Source: Verrucomicrobiota bacterium (GTDB lineage: Bacteria > Verrucomicrobiota > Verrucomicrobiia > Limisphaerales > J093). From it: DNA of 64,000 bases. Position numbers and translations under genes: made by a program. Of this stretch, positions 54,357-62,624 are shown piece by piece (positions within the stretch are counted from its first letter, which is position 1; each line of letters starts with the position of its first letter). The stretch spans positions 164,083-228,082 of the forward strand of contig JADJWF010000006.1 in NCBI GenBank assembly GCA_016716505.1. The letters are read 5' to 3'. The notes beneath the pieces were generated by a model that saw only the letters and a list, made by a program, of their open reading frames with translations, ran no database searches and was not told the origin of the DNA.

Positions 54357-55175
54357 TTGAAGCCCCCAATAGCAACCCTGAATTCCGAAGATAAGCGCGG
54401 TCGCCCGCTCGCGAGGTGGAGGGCGACCGTGTTGGCCTGCGCTCTGTCGCTGCCCGGGAACACCCTTGGCGAAGCTGAGGAAGCGCTGCCACACGCGGCG
54501 CGGGCTCACCAGGAGTATGCCGAGGCGGCGGCGCGTCTGGCCGCCACTCCGGCCAACTCGGTGGCCGCCTGGGAGTTTGCCCGGGCCTGCTTCGACCTCG
54601 CCGAGTTCGCCACCAACGGAACCCAACGGGCGGAAATCGCGGAGCAAGGCATTGCGGCCAGTCGGCGTCTGCTTGCCAGGGAACCGGACTCGGTGGCGGG
54701 AAACTACTACCTCGCCATGAATCTGGGACAACTCGCCCGCACCAAGCTGCTGGGCGCGCTGAAACTGGTGGGGGAGATGGAGACACTGTTTTTGCGGGTG
54801 GCCGAACTGGACCCTGGCTTTGATGAGGCCGGCCCGCACCGTTCTTTGGGCCTCCTCTACCGCGACGCTCCCGGTTGGCCGGCGAGCGTCGGCAGTCGAA
54901 AGAGAGCCCGGTTCCATCTGGAGCGGGCCGTGGAACTCCGGCCCGATCATCCCGAGAACCGCTTGGTGCTTGTGGAATCGCTGTTGAAGTGGGGCCTCGA
55001 GAAGGAGGCTCGCGAGGCGGTCACGGTTTCGGCGGAGGCTCTGCGCCGGGCCCGGGCCCGGTTAGTCGGCGAGGAATGGACGGCGGAGTGGAGAGACTGG
55101 GACCGTCGCTGGCTGGCTTTACTGGCCGCGCTCAACGTGGCTCCGCCGCCGACCTCCGGAGGTGCGGCGCCGTGA
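54357..55175 (+). CDS. Exported helical-repeat (TPR-like) protein
   Basis: A 272-residue protein from a TTG start at 54357. A hydrophobic export segment follows (WRATVLACALSLPGNTLG). The rest is alpha-helical with degenerate TPR-like units. AAWEFARACFDLAEFATNGTQRAEIAEQGIAASRRLL and GSRKRARFHLERAVELRPDHPENRLVLVESLLKWG both show the spacing of TPR hairpins, and the general pattern recalls the TatT family. The function is unknown. The TTG start leaves just 15 bp to the divergent lipoprotein, so a later start cannot be excluded. The downstream lipoprotein gene overlaps its stop by 4 bp. Confidence 0.65.
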   Translation: MKPPIATLNSEDKRGRPLARWRATVLACALSLPGNTLGEAEEALPHAARAHQEYAEAAARLAATPANSVAAWEFARACFDLAEFATNGTQRAEIAEQGIAASRRLLAREPDSVAGNYYLAMNLGQLARTKLLGALKLVGEMETLFLRVAELDPGFDEAGPHRSLGLLYRDAPGWPASVGSRKRARFHLERAVELRPDHPENRLVLVESLLKWGLEKEAREAVTVSAEALRRARARLVGEEWTAEWRDWDRRWLALLAALNVAPPPTSGGAAP

Positions 55176-55639
55176 GCAGCCGTGACTCTGATCAGCGGCG
55201 GAGCTTGGGGGCGCAGTCGGCACGGCGGGCCGATTCACGGTGCTGCCGAGGGGGCCTCTTTGCCTGCGCCGTTCTCATCGGCTTGACGGCTTGCCAGAAC
55301 CCGACCAGCGCTCCGACCTCCCCGGTGCCCGCCACCGCGTCGGCCACCAATTCGGTTCCTCGTGCCGCCGCGGCCAGTCCTGCCGGGGCGGTCCGTCCGG
55401 AACCTGAGCTTGGCACGGTGATTCGGGGACGCGTTCTTTCGCGCAACGATCAGGTTCGCTTCGTGGTCGTTGAATTGCTCTTCAGTCCGCTGCCGGAACC
55501 GGGGCGGCGACTCGAGGTGTACCGGGGCGAAAAGAAGGTGGGCGAGTTGCGCGCGTCGCGGTGGAACCGTGGGGCATTGGTGGTCGCCGACATCATTCAC
55601 GGCGACGCTCAGCCGGGGGACGACGTCAGGGCGGACTGA
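55172..55639 (+). CDS. Lipoprotein with small beta-rich C-terminal domain
   Basis: A 155-residue lipoprotein from a GTG that overlaps the previous stop (GTGA). A short arginine-rich n-region precedes the helix FACAVLIGLTAC, whose cysteine is the acylation site. A Ser/Thr/Ala/Pro linker leads to a domain of about 70 residues: VIRGRVLSRNDQVRFVVVEL, GRRLEVYRGEKKVGELRAS and VVADIIHGDAQPGDDV. I recall this VGEL...VADI...GDEV pattern in many verrucomicrobial lipoproteins, similar to a FlgT-C-like fold, but no function is established. It is expected to be periplasmic, anchored to the inner or outer membrane. Confidence 0.72.
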   Translation: MSSRDSDQRRSLGAQSARRADSRCCRGGLFACAVLIGLTACQNPTSAPTSPVPATASATNSVPRAAAASPAGAVRPEPELGTVIRGRVLSRNDQVRFVVVELLFSPLPEPGRRLEVYRGEKKVGELRASRWNRGALVVADIIHGDAQPGDDVRAD

Positions 55640-55823
55640 GGCGAAGCGGGCCGATGAACGACCCGTGGAGCACGCCCACTGTTTTGCCGCTGACGGCTCG
55701 CCGGAGTACGGCTTGCGCCTTGCTGGTGGTCTGATCCTGCCCCGGACCTTGGACCGACCTGCCCTGGCACGGGCGACAGGATTCAGGTCGCGAGCGGGGG
55801 CAATCGGCTCTACCTTCCCGCCG

Positions 55824-56465
55824 ATGTTGGCACCGCGACGAAAGGCATTGTTGGGCGGACTGGGAGGTTTGCTGCTGGTTTGGCTGTTGGCCGGGGGCGT
55901 GTACTTCTACGCGCAAGCGACCAAAATCACGGTCGAAAAGGTCCGCACCTACCTCCGCACCGTGGACTTGAGTAAGTTGTCCGGGGAAGAACGCGCGCGC
56001 GCCCTCACGAAACTGGCAACGTTGATCAATGGCCTCCCGTACGAGGAGCGGCGTGCGGCACGACTCGATCGGGAATGGGGGCGCTGGTTCGCGCAGATGA
56101 CCGAGGACGAAAAAGCGTCCTTCGTGGACGCCACAATGCCCACGGGGATCAAGCAAGCCCTCGGCGCGTTTGAGGAACTGCCCGCGGAGCGGCGCCGCCG
56201 CACGGTGGACGAAGCCCTGAAACGGCTCAAGGAGGCCCGCGAGCAACTCGCGGCAGGCGAGCTCGAACCACCTCCGGACGACTGGACGAATCAGTTCGCG
56301 CTGAGTGACGAGCTGCGACAGAAGATGACCACCGCCGGCCTGAAGGCCTACTACAGCGAGAGCTCCGCGCAGACCAAGGCCGAGTTGGCGCCGCTCCTGG
56401 AGGAGTTGCAGCGCATGATGGAGACCGGCGCGGCGTTCCGCGGACGCTATGGGCGGCCGGAGTAG
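55824..56465 (+). CDS. Single-pass membrane protein with coiled helical domain
   Basis: A 213-residue protein with ATG at 55824. One transmembrane helix (about 12-30, LGGLGGLLLVWLLAGGVYFYA) is followed by a charged, mainly alpha-helical domain of 180 residues. That domain contains stretches such as RTYLRTVDLSKLSGEERARALTKLATLINGL and ELPAERRRRTVDEALKRLKEAREQL. Topology would place the domain in the periplasm. I do not recognise the family, though similar short proteins are seen in Verrucomicrobiota. Its last 17 bp overlap the start of the next gene, a prepilin-like protein, which suggests joint expression. Confidence 0.7.
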   Translation: MLAPRRKALLGGLGGLLLVWLLAGGVYFYAQATKITVEKVRTYLRTVDLSKLSGEERARALTKLATLINGLPYEERRAARLDREWGRWFAQMTEDEKASFVDATMPTGIKQALGAFEELPAERRRRTVDEALKRLKEAREQLAAGELEPPPDDWTNQFALSDELRQKMTTAGLKAYYSESSAQTKAELAPLLEELQRMMETGAAFRGRYGRPE

Positions 56466-57027
56466 CCAAGTGCGCCGTCAGGCGCCGACGGCATTCACGT
56501 TGATCGAGCTGCTGGTCGTGATTTCGATCATCGGCGTCCTGGCAGGTCTGCTGTTGCCGACCCTGGGGCGTGCAAAGGAGGCGGGGCGCTCGACGGCCTG
56601 TCTCAGCAACCTCCGCCAAATCGGCCTCGCGCTGCAGCTTTACGTGGACGACCACAACAACCGTCTGCCGTACATCCGGGATCGCCTGGTCGAAACCAAC
56701 AGCGCCGCGACCAATGTGCCCCTCGATTCCATTGACATCGTGCTGTCGAACTACCTGGGCAATGTCCGGGTGCTCCGATGCCCTTCCGATCGGCAGCGGC
56801 TGTTCGAGACCACCGGTTCGAGCTATTCGTGGAACAACCTCCTCAACGGCCAGCCGGCGAATGATCTCAGCGTGCTGGGCTTGCGCTTCGATCCGCATCA
56901 GATCCCAGTGGTCTTCGACAAGGAGGCCTTTCACAAGGCCCGCGGACCCAAACGGGGCGTCAATTATCTCTATGCCGACGGTCACATCAAAAACCTGCTG
57001 GCGATTGAGGGTACGGTGAAACCGTGA
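56449..57027 (+). CDS. Prepilin-like (type II secretion pseudopilin type) protein
   Basis: A 192-residue protein with a class III signal. After a short basic leader comes TAFTLIELLVVISIIGVLAGLLLPTL, with phenylalanine 16 as the first mature residue and glutamate 20 at mature position +5. The residue before cleavage is alanine instead of the usual glycine. The mature part (SNLRQIGLALQLYVDDHNNRLP) and the terminal NYLYADGHIKNL match the large verrucomicrobial/planctomycetal pseudopilin-like group that ends in a DGH motif. These are thought to be exported surface or pilus-like proteins. It overlaps the upstream gene by 17 bp. Confidence 0.88.
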   Translation: MGGRSSQVRRQAPTAFTLIELLVVISIIGVLAGLLLPTLGRAKEAGRSTACLSNLRQIGLALQLYVDDHNNRLPYIRDRLVETNSAATNVPLDSIDIVLSNYLGNVRVLRCPSDRQRLFETTGSSYSWNNLLNGQPANDLSVLGLRFDPHQIPVVFDKEAFHKARGPKRGVNYLYADGHIKNLLAIEGTVKP

Positions 57028-57052
57028 CTCGCCTGCTTGTCGCCTTCCTGCC

Positions 57053-57979
57053 ATGTCCGAATCGAGTCTCCCGCTCATCCGCCTGCGTGCCCTGACCAAG
57101 CGTTTCGGCAGCCGACTGGCGCTGGACCGCCTCGACCTTGACGTCTCTCGCGGGGAGGTCTTCGGTCTGCTCGGTCATAACGGCGCCGGCAAAAGCACCG
57201 CCATCGGCATGATGCTTGGCCAGGTCTGGCCCACCGACGGCGAGGTCCACATCTTCGGAGCGGACGTGACGAACGACCGTCGCCGCGCGCTGGCCAGGGT
57301 GGGCGCGATTTTTGAGACCCCGGTCTTTTACGACTACCTGAGTGGCTGGCGAAACCTGCAAATCCTGGCCAGCTACACCGCGCCGACGCCCGACCAGCGG
57401 TTGCGAGAGGTTCTCGATTGGGTGGGACTCACCGGTCGCGAGCAGTCGAAGGTCCGCACCTACTCCCACGGAATGCGTGCCCGGCTGGCATTGGCGCAGG
57501 CGCTGCTGCCGTCGCCGGAACTGCTGATTCTGGACGAGCCGAGCGACGGGCTTGACCCCGAGGGCATCCATGAGATGCGGCAGACGGTCCTCCGCCTGCG
57601 GCGCGAACTGGGCCTGACCATCCTGCTGTCATCGCACCTGCTCAATGAAGTGGAGCAACTCTGCACGCGCATCGCGGTGTTGCGCCAGGGGCGCAAGGTC
57701 TTCGATGGCCCGCTGACGGAGGTCGTCCGCGGCCACAATTGGTTCCGCCTGCGGACCGATGATTTTGGCGCCGCTGCGGCTTTGCTTCGGGCGGAGGGAT
57801 TGGTACGGGTCGTCGGGGCGGATGGACGCCTGCAACTGGCGGGCGATGTCACCCCGGACCGGGTGGTGGCGCGCCTGGTCGGCGCGGGCGTTCGCGTGTA
57901 CGAGTTCGCGGCCGAGGAGCAAACCTTGGAGGATTTCTACCTCGGCCTCATGCGGGAGCCGGCGGTGGTCGCGAGTTGA
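57053..57979 (+). CDS. ABC-2 type transporter ATPase without adjacent permease
   Basis: A 308-residue ATPase of the BcrA/DrrA (CcmA-like) branch. Walker A GHNGAGKST is at 41-49, the signature YSHGM at 137-141, Walker B LLILDE at about 157-162 and the switch histidine in LLSSHLL. A C-terminal domain of about 90 residues (from about 215) follows. These ATPases drive ABC-2 permeases for drugs, lipids or polysaccharides, and the permease gene is normally next. Here the next gene is an FmdB zinc ribbon and no ABC-2 permease is seen nearby, so the partner is elsewhere. It lies 25 bp after the prepilin-like gene. Confidence 0.92.
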   Translation: MSESSLPLIRLRALTKRFGSRLALDRLDLDVSRGEVFGLLGHNGAGKSTAIGMMLGQVWPTDGEVHIFGADVTNDRRRALARVGAIFETPVFYDYLSGWRNLQILASYTAPTPDQRLREVLDWVGLTGREQSKVRTYSHGMRARLALAQALLPSPELLILDEPSDGLDPEGIHEMRQTVLRLRRELGLTILLSSHLLNEVEQLCTRIAVLRQGRKVFDGPLTEVVRGHNWFRLRTDDFGAAAALLRAEGLVRVVGADGRLQLAGDVTPDRVVARLVGAGVRVYEFAAEEQTLEDFYLGLMREPAVVAS

Positions 57980-58010
57980 GAGCGGGCCTGGGCCCGGTTA
58001 CACTCCGCCC

Positions 58011-58238
58011 ATGCCGATTTACGAATTCCATTGTCCGGATTGCCGGCGGGATAGCGAGGTGCTGGTGCGCTCAACTGACTGGAGCGGGACGCCCTGCCCG
58101 CATTGCGGACAGACTCATTTGCAGAAGAAGCTGTCCGTGTTTGCCTCGAGTTCCGCCGGTGGAACGGAAGCGCCGGTCTGTACCGGCCAGCCGTCGTCGT
58201 GCGGCATGTGTGGCACAGGCCGACCGCACCGGCACTGA
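58011..58238 (+). CDS. FmdB-family zinc-ribbon protein
   Basis: A 75-residue protein that starts MPIYEFHCPDC, the hallmark of FmdB zinc ribbons. Cysteine pairs C8/C11 and C29/C32 form the ribbon. A glycine/serine linker leads to a C-terminal CGMCG cluster that may bind another metal. The family is named from a putative regulator of formamide/acetamide use, but most members have no proven role. It follows the ABC ATPase gene by 31 bp on the same strand and is convergent with the HAD phosphatase gene. Confidence 0.9.
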   Translation: MPIYEFHCPDCRRDSEVLVRSTDWSGTPCPHCGQTHLQKKLSVFASSSAGGTEAPVCTGQPSSCGMCGTGRPHRH

Positions 58239-58262
58239 GTGGAGATCAACCGCCCTGCTGGG

Positions 58263-58940
58263 TCAGCCGCATACATCACCGGCAGCGGCGTGCGTCAGGT
58301 CGGGCACCAGCCAATCCGGTTGCGATTGTCGCAGCGCTTCCGGCGAAGCCCCTCCGGTCGCGACGGCGAGCACCTTGGCGCCAATCGCCCGGCCGCAGCG
58401 AACGTCCGCCGGCGTGTCGCCGACGACCAGCACCTCGTCGCCGGCCAGGGCCCGGCCCAGTAGCCGCTCGCCGCGCGCCCGCCCGACTGCCACCAGCCGA
58501 TTCCGGTCCTCGTCGTCATCGCCAAATCCGCCGACGGCGAAGTGCTGCCACAGCCCGTAGTGGCGCAACTTGATTTCCGCGCCGAGGCGGATGTTCCCGG
58601 TCTGCAATCCGAGGAGGGGCGGCGGATTGAGACGGTGAAGTGCGCCGATGAACTCCTGCACGCCCGGGCAAACCCGTCCCTCGTGCGTGCGAAGACACTC
58701 GTCCAGGCGGAACACGTAGGCGTCCAGAAAGCGGATGATGGTCGCGGGGTCGGTGGGGCGGCCGTGTGCGGTAAGCAGTTCCCGCACGAGCGAAGTGTCG
58801 GTTCGGCCCGCAAACGACATGCGCTGAGTGCCATCCGGAAGGCCAAAGTCGTGTTCGGCCGTCAGCGCAAAGGCCTTTACCCCGGCGCCGCCGGTGCGAA
58901 TCAGGGTGCCGTCAATGTCGAAGAGGACGAGTCGAACCAC
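58263..58940 (-). CDS. HAD-superfamily phosphatase (phosphoglycolate phosphatase-like)
   Basis: About 225 residues. Motif I LFDIDGTLI carries the nucleophile aspartate, motif II is near LGLQTGN, motif III is a lysine or arginine in the linker helix, and motif IV VLVVGDTPADVRCGRAIGAKVLAVATG has the metal-binding aspartates. The cap is the small helical type of the phosphoglycolate/beta-phosphoglucomutase subgroup. The substrate is an unidentified small phosphate ester. A GTG giving VVRLVLFDID is used here; a TTG start 12 codons upstream would give a basic leader of no clear value. It is single and convergent with the FmdB gene. Confidence 0.85.
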   Translation of the reverse strand: MVRLVLFDIDGTLIRTGGAGVKAFALTAEHDFGLPDGTQRMSFAGRTDTSLVRELLTAHGRPTDPATIIRFLDAYVFRLDECLRTHEGRVCPGVQEFIGALHRLNPPPLLGLQTGNIRLGAEIKLRHYGLWQHFAVGGFGDDDEDRNRLVAVGRARGERLLGRALAGDEVLVVGDTPADVRCGRAIGAKVLAVATGGASPEALRQSQPDWLVPDLTHAAAGDVCG

Positions 58941-59004
58941 GACGGGGAGAATACTCGCCTTTCGCCGGGCGGCCAAGCGGCCGGGAACCGCGACCGAGCG
59001 GATT

Positions 59005-60357
59005 TCACGGCGCGCCGGTTGCGATCAGTCCGCGAGAGGCCGCGAAGTCCGGCTTGGTGGCAAGCAGGATTTCGCGGATGGCGTGGCGTTCCTCGACCGG
59101 TAGGTGCTGAAAGGGCTTTGCCGGGGTCGCGGCGACCAGCACGGCATCCAGCCGGCGGTACACCTCGGCCCGGAGTGCCGGCGGCAGCCAGTCGAACGCA
59201 TCCGAGTAGATCAGGTAGCTACATCGGTGGGTGAAGAGCCGCGTCTGCAGGTCGAAGTCTTTCAAGCTGCGACCCGCGGGGTCGGGGCGGCGGTTCTGCC
59301 GGAACGCCGCCTGAAACCGGTCGCTACCCTGTACGCCGCCTTCCGGCAAGGCCGCTTCGCCCACGAAGAGGAGGTGCTCCACGATCCGCTGGGCTTCGTT
59401 TTGAATCACGCGCAAGGCCGTGCCGGTGGGCTCTTCGGACAGGGGCTGCCCCATTTCCTTTTGCAGCGATTGTTGGTAGTGCAGCCATTTGCGAACGCGC
59501 AGGGCGCCTTCCACCAGCCGGTTGTGCATGCCCACCTGATGCTCCAGGACCATCAACGCCACGACGTCGCTCTCGCCGGTAAGATAGCGCTCCACGGGGA
59601 AGAGGCGCGCCAGACTGGCGAGGGTTCCGTCCGCGCGGCGTTCCAACGTGACATCCTGCCCACTGTCGCGGGCGATGGCGTTGCCCAGATGCGGCGGGCC
59701 GCCGTGGTGACCGGTCACGTACCAGCCGCCCCATCGCTCAGAGAGTGGACTGTCGTGCCCGGTCAAGAAACTGCCCGCGCGGGAAACGGGCTCGCCCAAA
59801 GCGTCAGGGTACACGGAGCGGACCATGAGCGCCGGCCAGCCCCGCGTCAGCGGCCCCGCGTGGCAACTGAGGCAGTCGTTGTCGCGCGTGAACGCCAGCG
59901 GTGCTCCGGAGGGACGCGGGTCCACCGAGTAGAAAACCAGCCCCAGCTCGGGATCGCTCACGGTCACCTCGAACAGCCCACCCGGGACCCAGCCGAGGTA
60001 GGTGTCGTCCGAAAAGTAAATCGCCCGCGGTGTCTGCGGCGAAATCCGTTGTCGCTGCAGGCTGGTTTTCGAGAAGACGAGAACCTGCGAGTCCACGGGG
60101 ATGCCGAAGGCTTCGAGACAGCGCGCCAGCGTTTCGCGGTCGCCGGCACCTCTCAGGTTCAACTCGCCGCGATCTATCCGCGCCTGGAGCGCGGTGACCT
60201 GATTGCTCGCCGCCGTCGCCGAATAGCGGATGGGCGGCGACTCGTACTCCGGCTGCGATTGTGGGGCCACGGGCAGCGCGCCGAGCCCGAGCGCCAGGCA
60301 AATCGCGCCTGCCCCGAACCAGCGTCGTTGGAGCTCCACGTGATTCACTGTCGTCAC
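59005..60357 (-). CDS. Exported protein with one CxxCH heme-binding motif
   Basis: A 450-residue protein with an N-terminal export signal (FGAGAICLALGLGALPVAP). A single CLSCH motif at 162-166 would bind one c-type heme covalently. The surrounding sequence (FTRDNDCLSCHAGPLT) and blocks such as PRAIYFSDDTYLGWVPGG, GHDSPLSERWGGWYVTGHHG and MVLEHQVGMHNRL recall a large uncharacterised cytochrome-type family in Verrucomicrobiota and Planctomycetota. Probably a periplasmic electron carrier or oxidoreductase; its reaction is unknown. It has its own upstream region of 240 bp. Confidence 0.75.
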   Translation of the reverse strand: MTTVNHVELQRRWFGAGAICLALGLGALPVAPQSQPEYESPPIRYSATAASNQVTALQARIDRGELNLRGAGDRETLARCLEAFGIPVDSQVLVFSKTSLQRQRISPQTPRAIYFSDDTYLGWVPGGLFEVTVSDPELGLVFYSVDPRPSGAPLAFTRDNDCLSCHAGPLTRGWPALMVRSVYPDALGEPVSRAGSFLTGHDSPLSERWGGWYVTGHHGGPPHLGNAIARDSGQDVTLERRADGTLASLARLFPVERYLTGESDVVALMVLEHQVGMHNRLVEGALRVRKWLHYQQSLQKEMGQPLSEEPTGTALRVIQNEAQRIVEHLLFVGEAALPEGGVQGSDRFQAAFRQNRRPDPAGRSLKDFDLQTRLFTHRCSYLIYSDAFDWLPPALRAEVYRRLDAVLVAATPAKPFQHLPVEERHAIREILLATKPDFAASRGLIATGAP

Positions 60358-60599
60358 CTTCGCGCGCTCTTTCCCCGCTCGTCAACCGTGCTTCGGGCCG
60401 AAGGGCGGGGAAATCGCTGCCAGCCTGACGCGGGTCAAACGTTTGGCGGCCCAATGGGAGATCGAGCGTCGCGAACCATCCGGCGGCTGCGTCGGAGGTC
60501 AGCGTTCGCGCCCCGTTTGGGATGGGCGATTGGAAAGCCGGCTCCCCAGTCTTGCTTCGTCAGGAGTTCGCCCAGCAGCCCCGGCTCAGAACATGCGCC

Positions 60600-61301
60600 T
60601 CAACGCTGCGCGTCCAGCACACGAATCCGGGCGCCGCGGATTTGGACGTGGGAGTCGCCGCGGCTGAGTTCCTGAAAGCCGAGGTGTCCACGTCGGGGGC
60701 GGTCCTTGAGCGGCGGAGCGTCCCGACCGTCGTGCCGTTTTACGTGAGTGAGATGGTCGTTCAGGTTGACATCGAGGATTCGCCGGCCGTTGAGGTCCAC
60801 CTGCACGACGTCGCCCAGGCAACGAATCTGGTAGCGGTTCCATTCAGTGGGCCGATAGACCTGATACGCGGGGGCCACCGCGCGGTACAGGCCGCCGGTC
60901 AATTCGGAAGGCTTGGCCTCGGGGTTGTAGCGGAAATCGGCCATCTGGAGCTCGAGGCCGTCGAAAGCGGGATCGCCGAACATCGGGGCGCGTAAAGCGC
61001 AGCCGCTGTTGCCGCGTTCCCCAAGGAGAAACTCGAACTCCAGCTCGAAGTCGCCGTATTCGCGCTCGCTGATCAACCAGTTGCCCCGCGCGCCGGCGCT
61101 GCGCAGGACCCGGCCTTCCACCGTCCACGCGGCGTCAGGCGGTCCCGGCTTGCTGACATCGGCCCAATCGCGCACCACCCAGCCCTTCGGTGGACCGTCC
61201 TCGGGGAAGAGCGGCTCCCAACGCGCGGCGCGTTCGGGAGTCGCGCAGCCGCCGAGGAGGAGAGCGAGAACGCCGGCGAAGAGGGGCGGCTTCCAGCGCA
61301 T
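60600..61301 (-). CDS. DUF1080 lipoprotein
   Basis: A 233-residue lipoprotein. The signal FAGVLALLLGGC ends in the acylated cysteine at about 19. The DUF1080 concanavalin-like domain covers about residues 28-233: WEPLFPEDGPPKGWVVRDW, WTVEGRVLRS, NWLISEREYGDFELEFEF, RGNSGCALRAP, LELQMAD and GHLGFQELSRGDSHVQIRGARIRVL. The family is linked to 3-keto-disaccharide hydrolysis in a few members. It begins 12 bp after the PQQ propeller gene, so it is the last gene of that transcript. Confidence 0.9.
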   Translation of the reverse strand: MRWKPPLFAGVLALLLGGCATPERAARWEPLFPEDGPPKGWVVRDWADVSKPGPPDAAWTVEGRVLRSAGARGNWLISEREYGDFELEFEFLLGERGNSGCALRAPMFGDPAFDGLELQMADFRYNPEAKPSELTGGLYRAVAPAYQVYRPTEWNRYQIRCLGDVVQVDLNGRRILDVNLNDHLTHVKRHDGRDAPPLKDRPRRGHLGFQELSRGDSHVQIRGARIRVLDAQR

Positions 61302-61313
61302 GAGCGGCGGGGT

Positions 61314-62528
61314 TCAGTTTGCCTTCACGTCCAGGCAGACCAGATCTTTGCCGGCGCGGCAGTAAAGGCGGCCGTTGGCCAGCACCGGAGCCGCCCAAGT
61401 GTCCTTGCCGGTCAGCGCCTGGAAACCAGCCACCTCTTTCAGCTCCGTGGGCGAAGGCTCGACCACGGCAACACGCCCCTTGTCGCTGAACACGATGAAG
61501 CGGTCGCCCGCCAGCATCAGGCTGCCTTTGCCGTACTTCGGGCTGGACCATCGCTCCTCTCCGGTCGCCCAGTCCAGGCACTTGAAGGCGCTCTCGTCAA
61601 AGCCGTAAAGGTGGCCATCCAGCAGAACGCAGGTGGCAACGTGGTTGCGCATCTTCTTGTGCTCCCACACGACTTTCGCCGCGCCCCCGGAGAAGTCCAC
61701 GAGCGCGCAACCCTTGTTGTAACCGGAGGAGATGAAAACCTTGCCGTCGTGGACAATGGGTGTCGCGGCGTTCACGTCCCAACTCGTCTTCCACGGGTGT
61801 CGCCAGAGTTCCTTCCCGTCGCGGGCGCTCCGGCCGACGATGCCGGCGGCGCTGAAGACGGCCAATGACCGCTGGCCTGCGTGATCGAAGGGCACGATGG
61901 ACGAGTACCCCACCGGGTCGTCACCGGCTTTCCAAACCACGTCGCCCGTGAGTTTGTCCAGGGCGACGACTGACGCGCCCGTTGCGCCGGTTTCCACGAT
62001 CACCCAGTTGCCTTCGATCAGGGGGGATCCGGAAAAACCCCACGTGGGCACCTTCGCCCCGAAATCCTTCACGAATTCCCTGGACCACCGGACCTTGCCG
62101 GTCGCCGCCTCGAGGCAGAACAAGTGGCCCTGGCGACTCAGGGAATAGACGCGGTCGCCGTCCACGGTGGGCGTGACGCGCGGCCCCGGGTAGCCGTTCG
62201 GGTCCTTCGATGAGCAATCGTACTGGTGCTGCCAGAGCAGCTTGCCGGTCGCAGCGTCGAAGCCGTACACCGAGTCCACCTCTTCCGTGTTGCCCATCGT
62301 GAAGGCGCGACCCTCCGCGACACTCAAGGATGACCAGCCCACCCCGACTTCGGCCTTCCACAACTGCCGCGGGCCCGACGCCGGCCACTGCTTGAGCCAG
62401 TGGTTTTCTTTGGAGATGCCGTCGAAGTTCGTGCCGCGCCAGCGTGGCCAGTCCTCCGCTGGAGCGGTGACGGCCAGTGCGCCGGCGAGGAAACCCGAGG
62501 CGGCGATGAGGGAGGTGGGGCGTTTCAT
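61314..62528 (-). CDS. PQQ repeat (BamB-like) beta-propeller protein
   Basis: A 404-residue exported protein with signal peptide (SLIAASGFLAGALAVTAPA) and a propeller of about seven to eight blades. It opens with DWPRWRGTNFDG, the typical start of this verrucomicrobial/planctomycetal group. Blade motifs include ATGKLLWQHQYD, ATGKVRWSREF, KLTGDVVWKAGDD, DGKELWRHPWKTS and ATGEERWSS. It closes with GRLYCRAGKDLVCLD. It is probably a periplasmic scaffold or binding protein. ATG at 62528 is chosen so that the signal is N-terminal. It lies between namZ (96 bp upstream) and a DUF1080 gene (12 bp downstream). Confidence 0.9.
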   Translation of the reverse strand: MKRPTSLIAASGFLAGALAVTAPAEDWPRWRGTNFDGISKENHWLKQWPASGPRQLWKAEVGVGWSSLSVAEGRAFTMGNTEEVDSVYGFDAATGKLLWQHQYDCSSKDPNGYPGPRVTPTVDGDRVYSLSRQGHLFCLEAATGKVRWSREFVKDFGAKVPTWGFSGSPLIEGNWVIVETGATGASVVALDKLTGDVVWKAGDDPVGYSSIVPFDHAGQRSLAVFSAAGIVGRSARDGKELWRHPWKTSWDVNAATPIVHDGKVFISSGYNKGCALVDFSGGAAKVVWEHKKMRNHVATCVLLDGHLYGFDESAFKCLDWATGEERWSSPKYGKGSLMLAGDRFIVFSDKGRVAVVEPSPTELKEVAGFQALTGKDTWAAPVLANGRLYCRAGKDLVCLDVKAN

Positions 62529-62624
62529 TTGATCCAGGGAACGTGGACGGTTGTTTTTTGGCTGTTTTGACACGGGCGGGAAAGTGGCCGGGGAATGTCC
62601 TAAGTCAACGCGGTGGTGGTGCCC

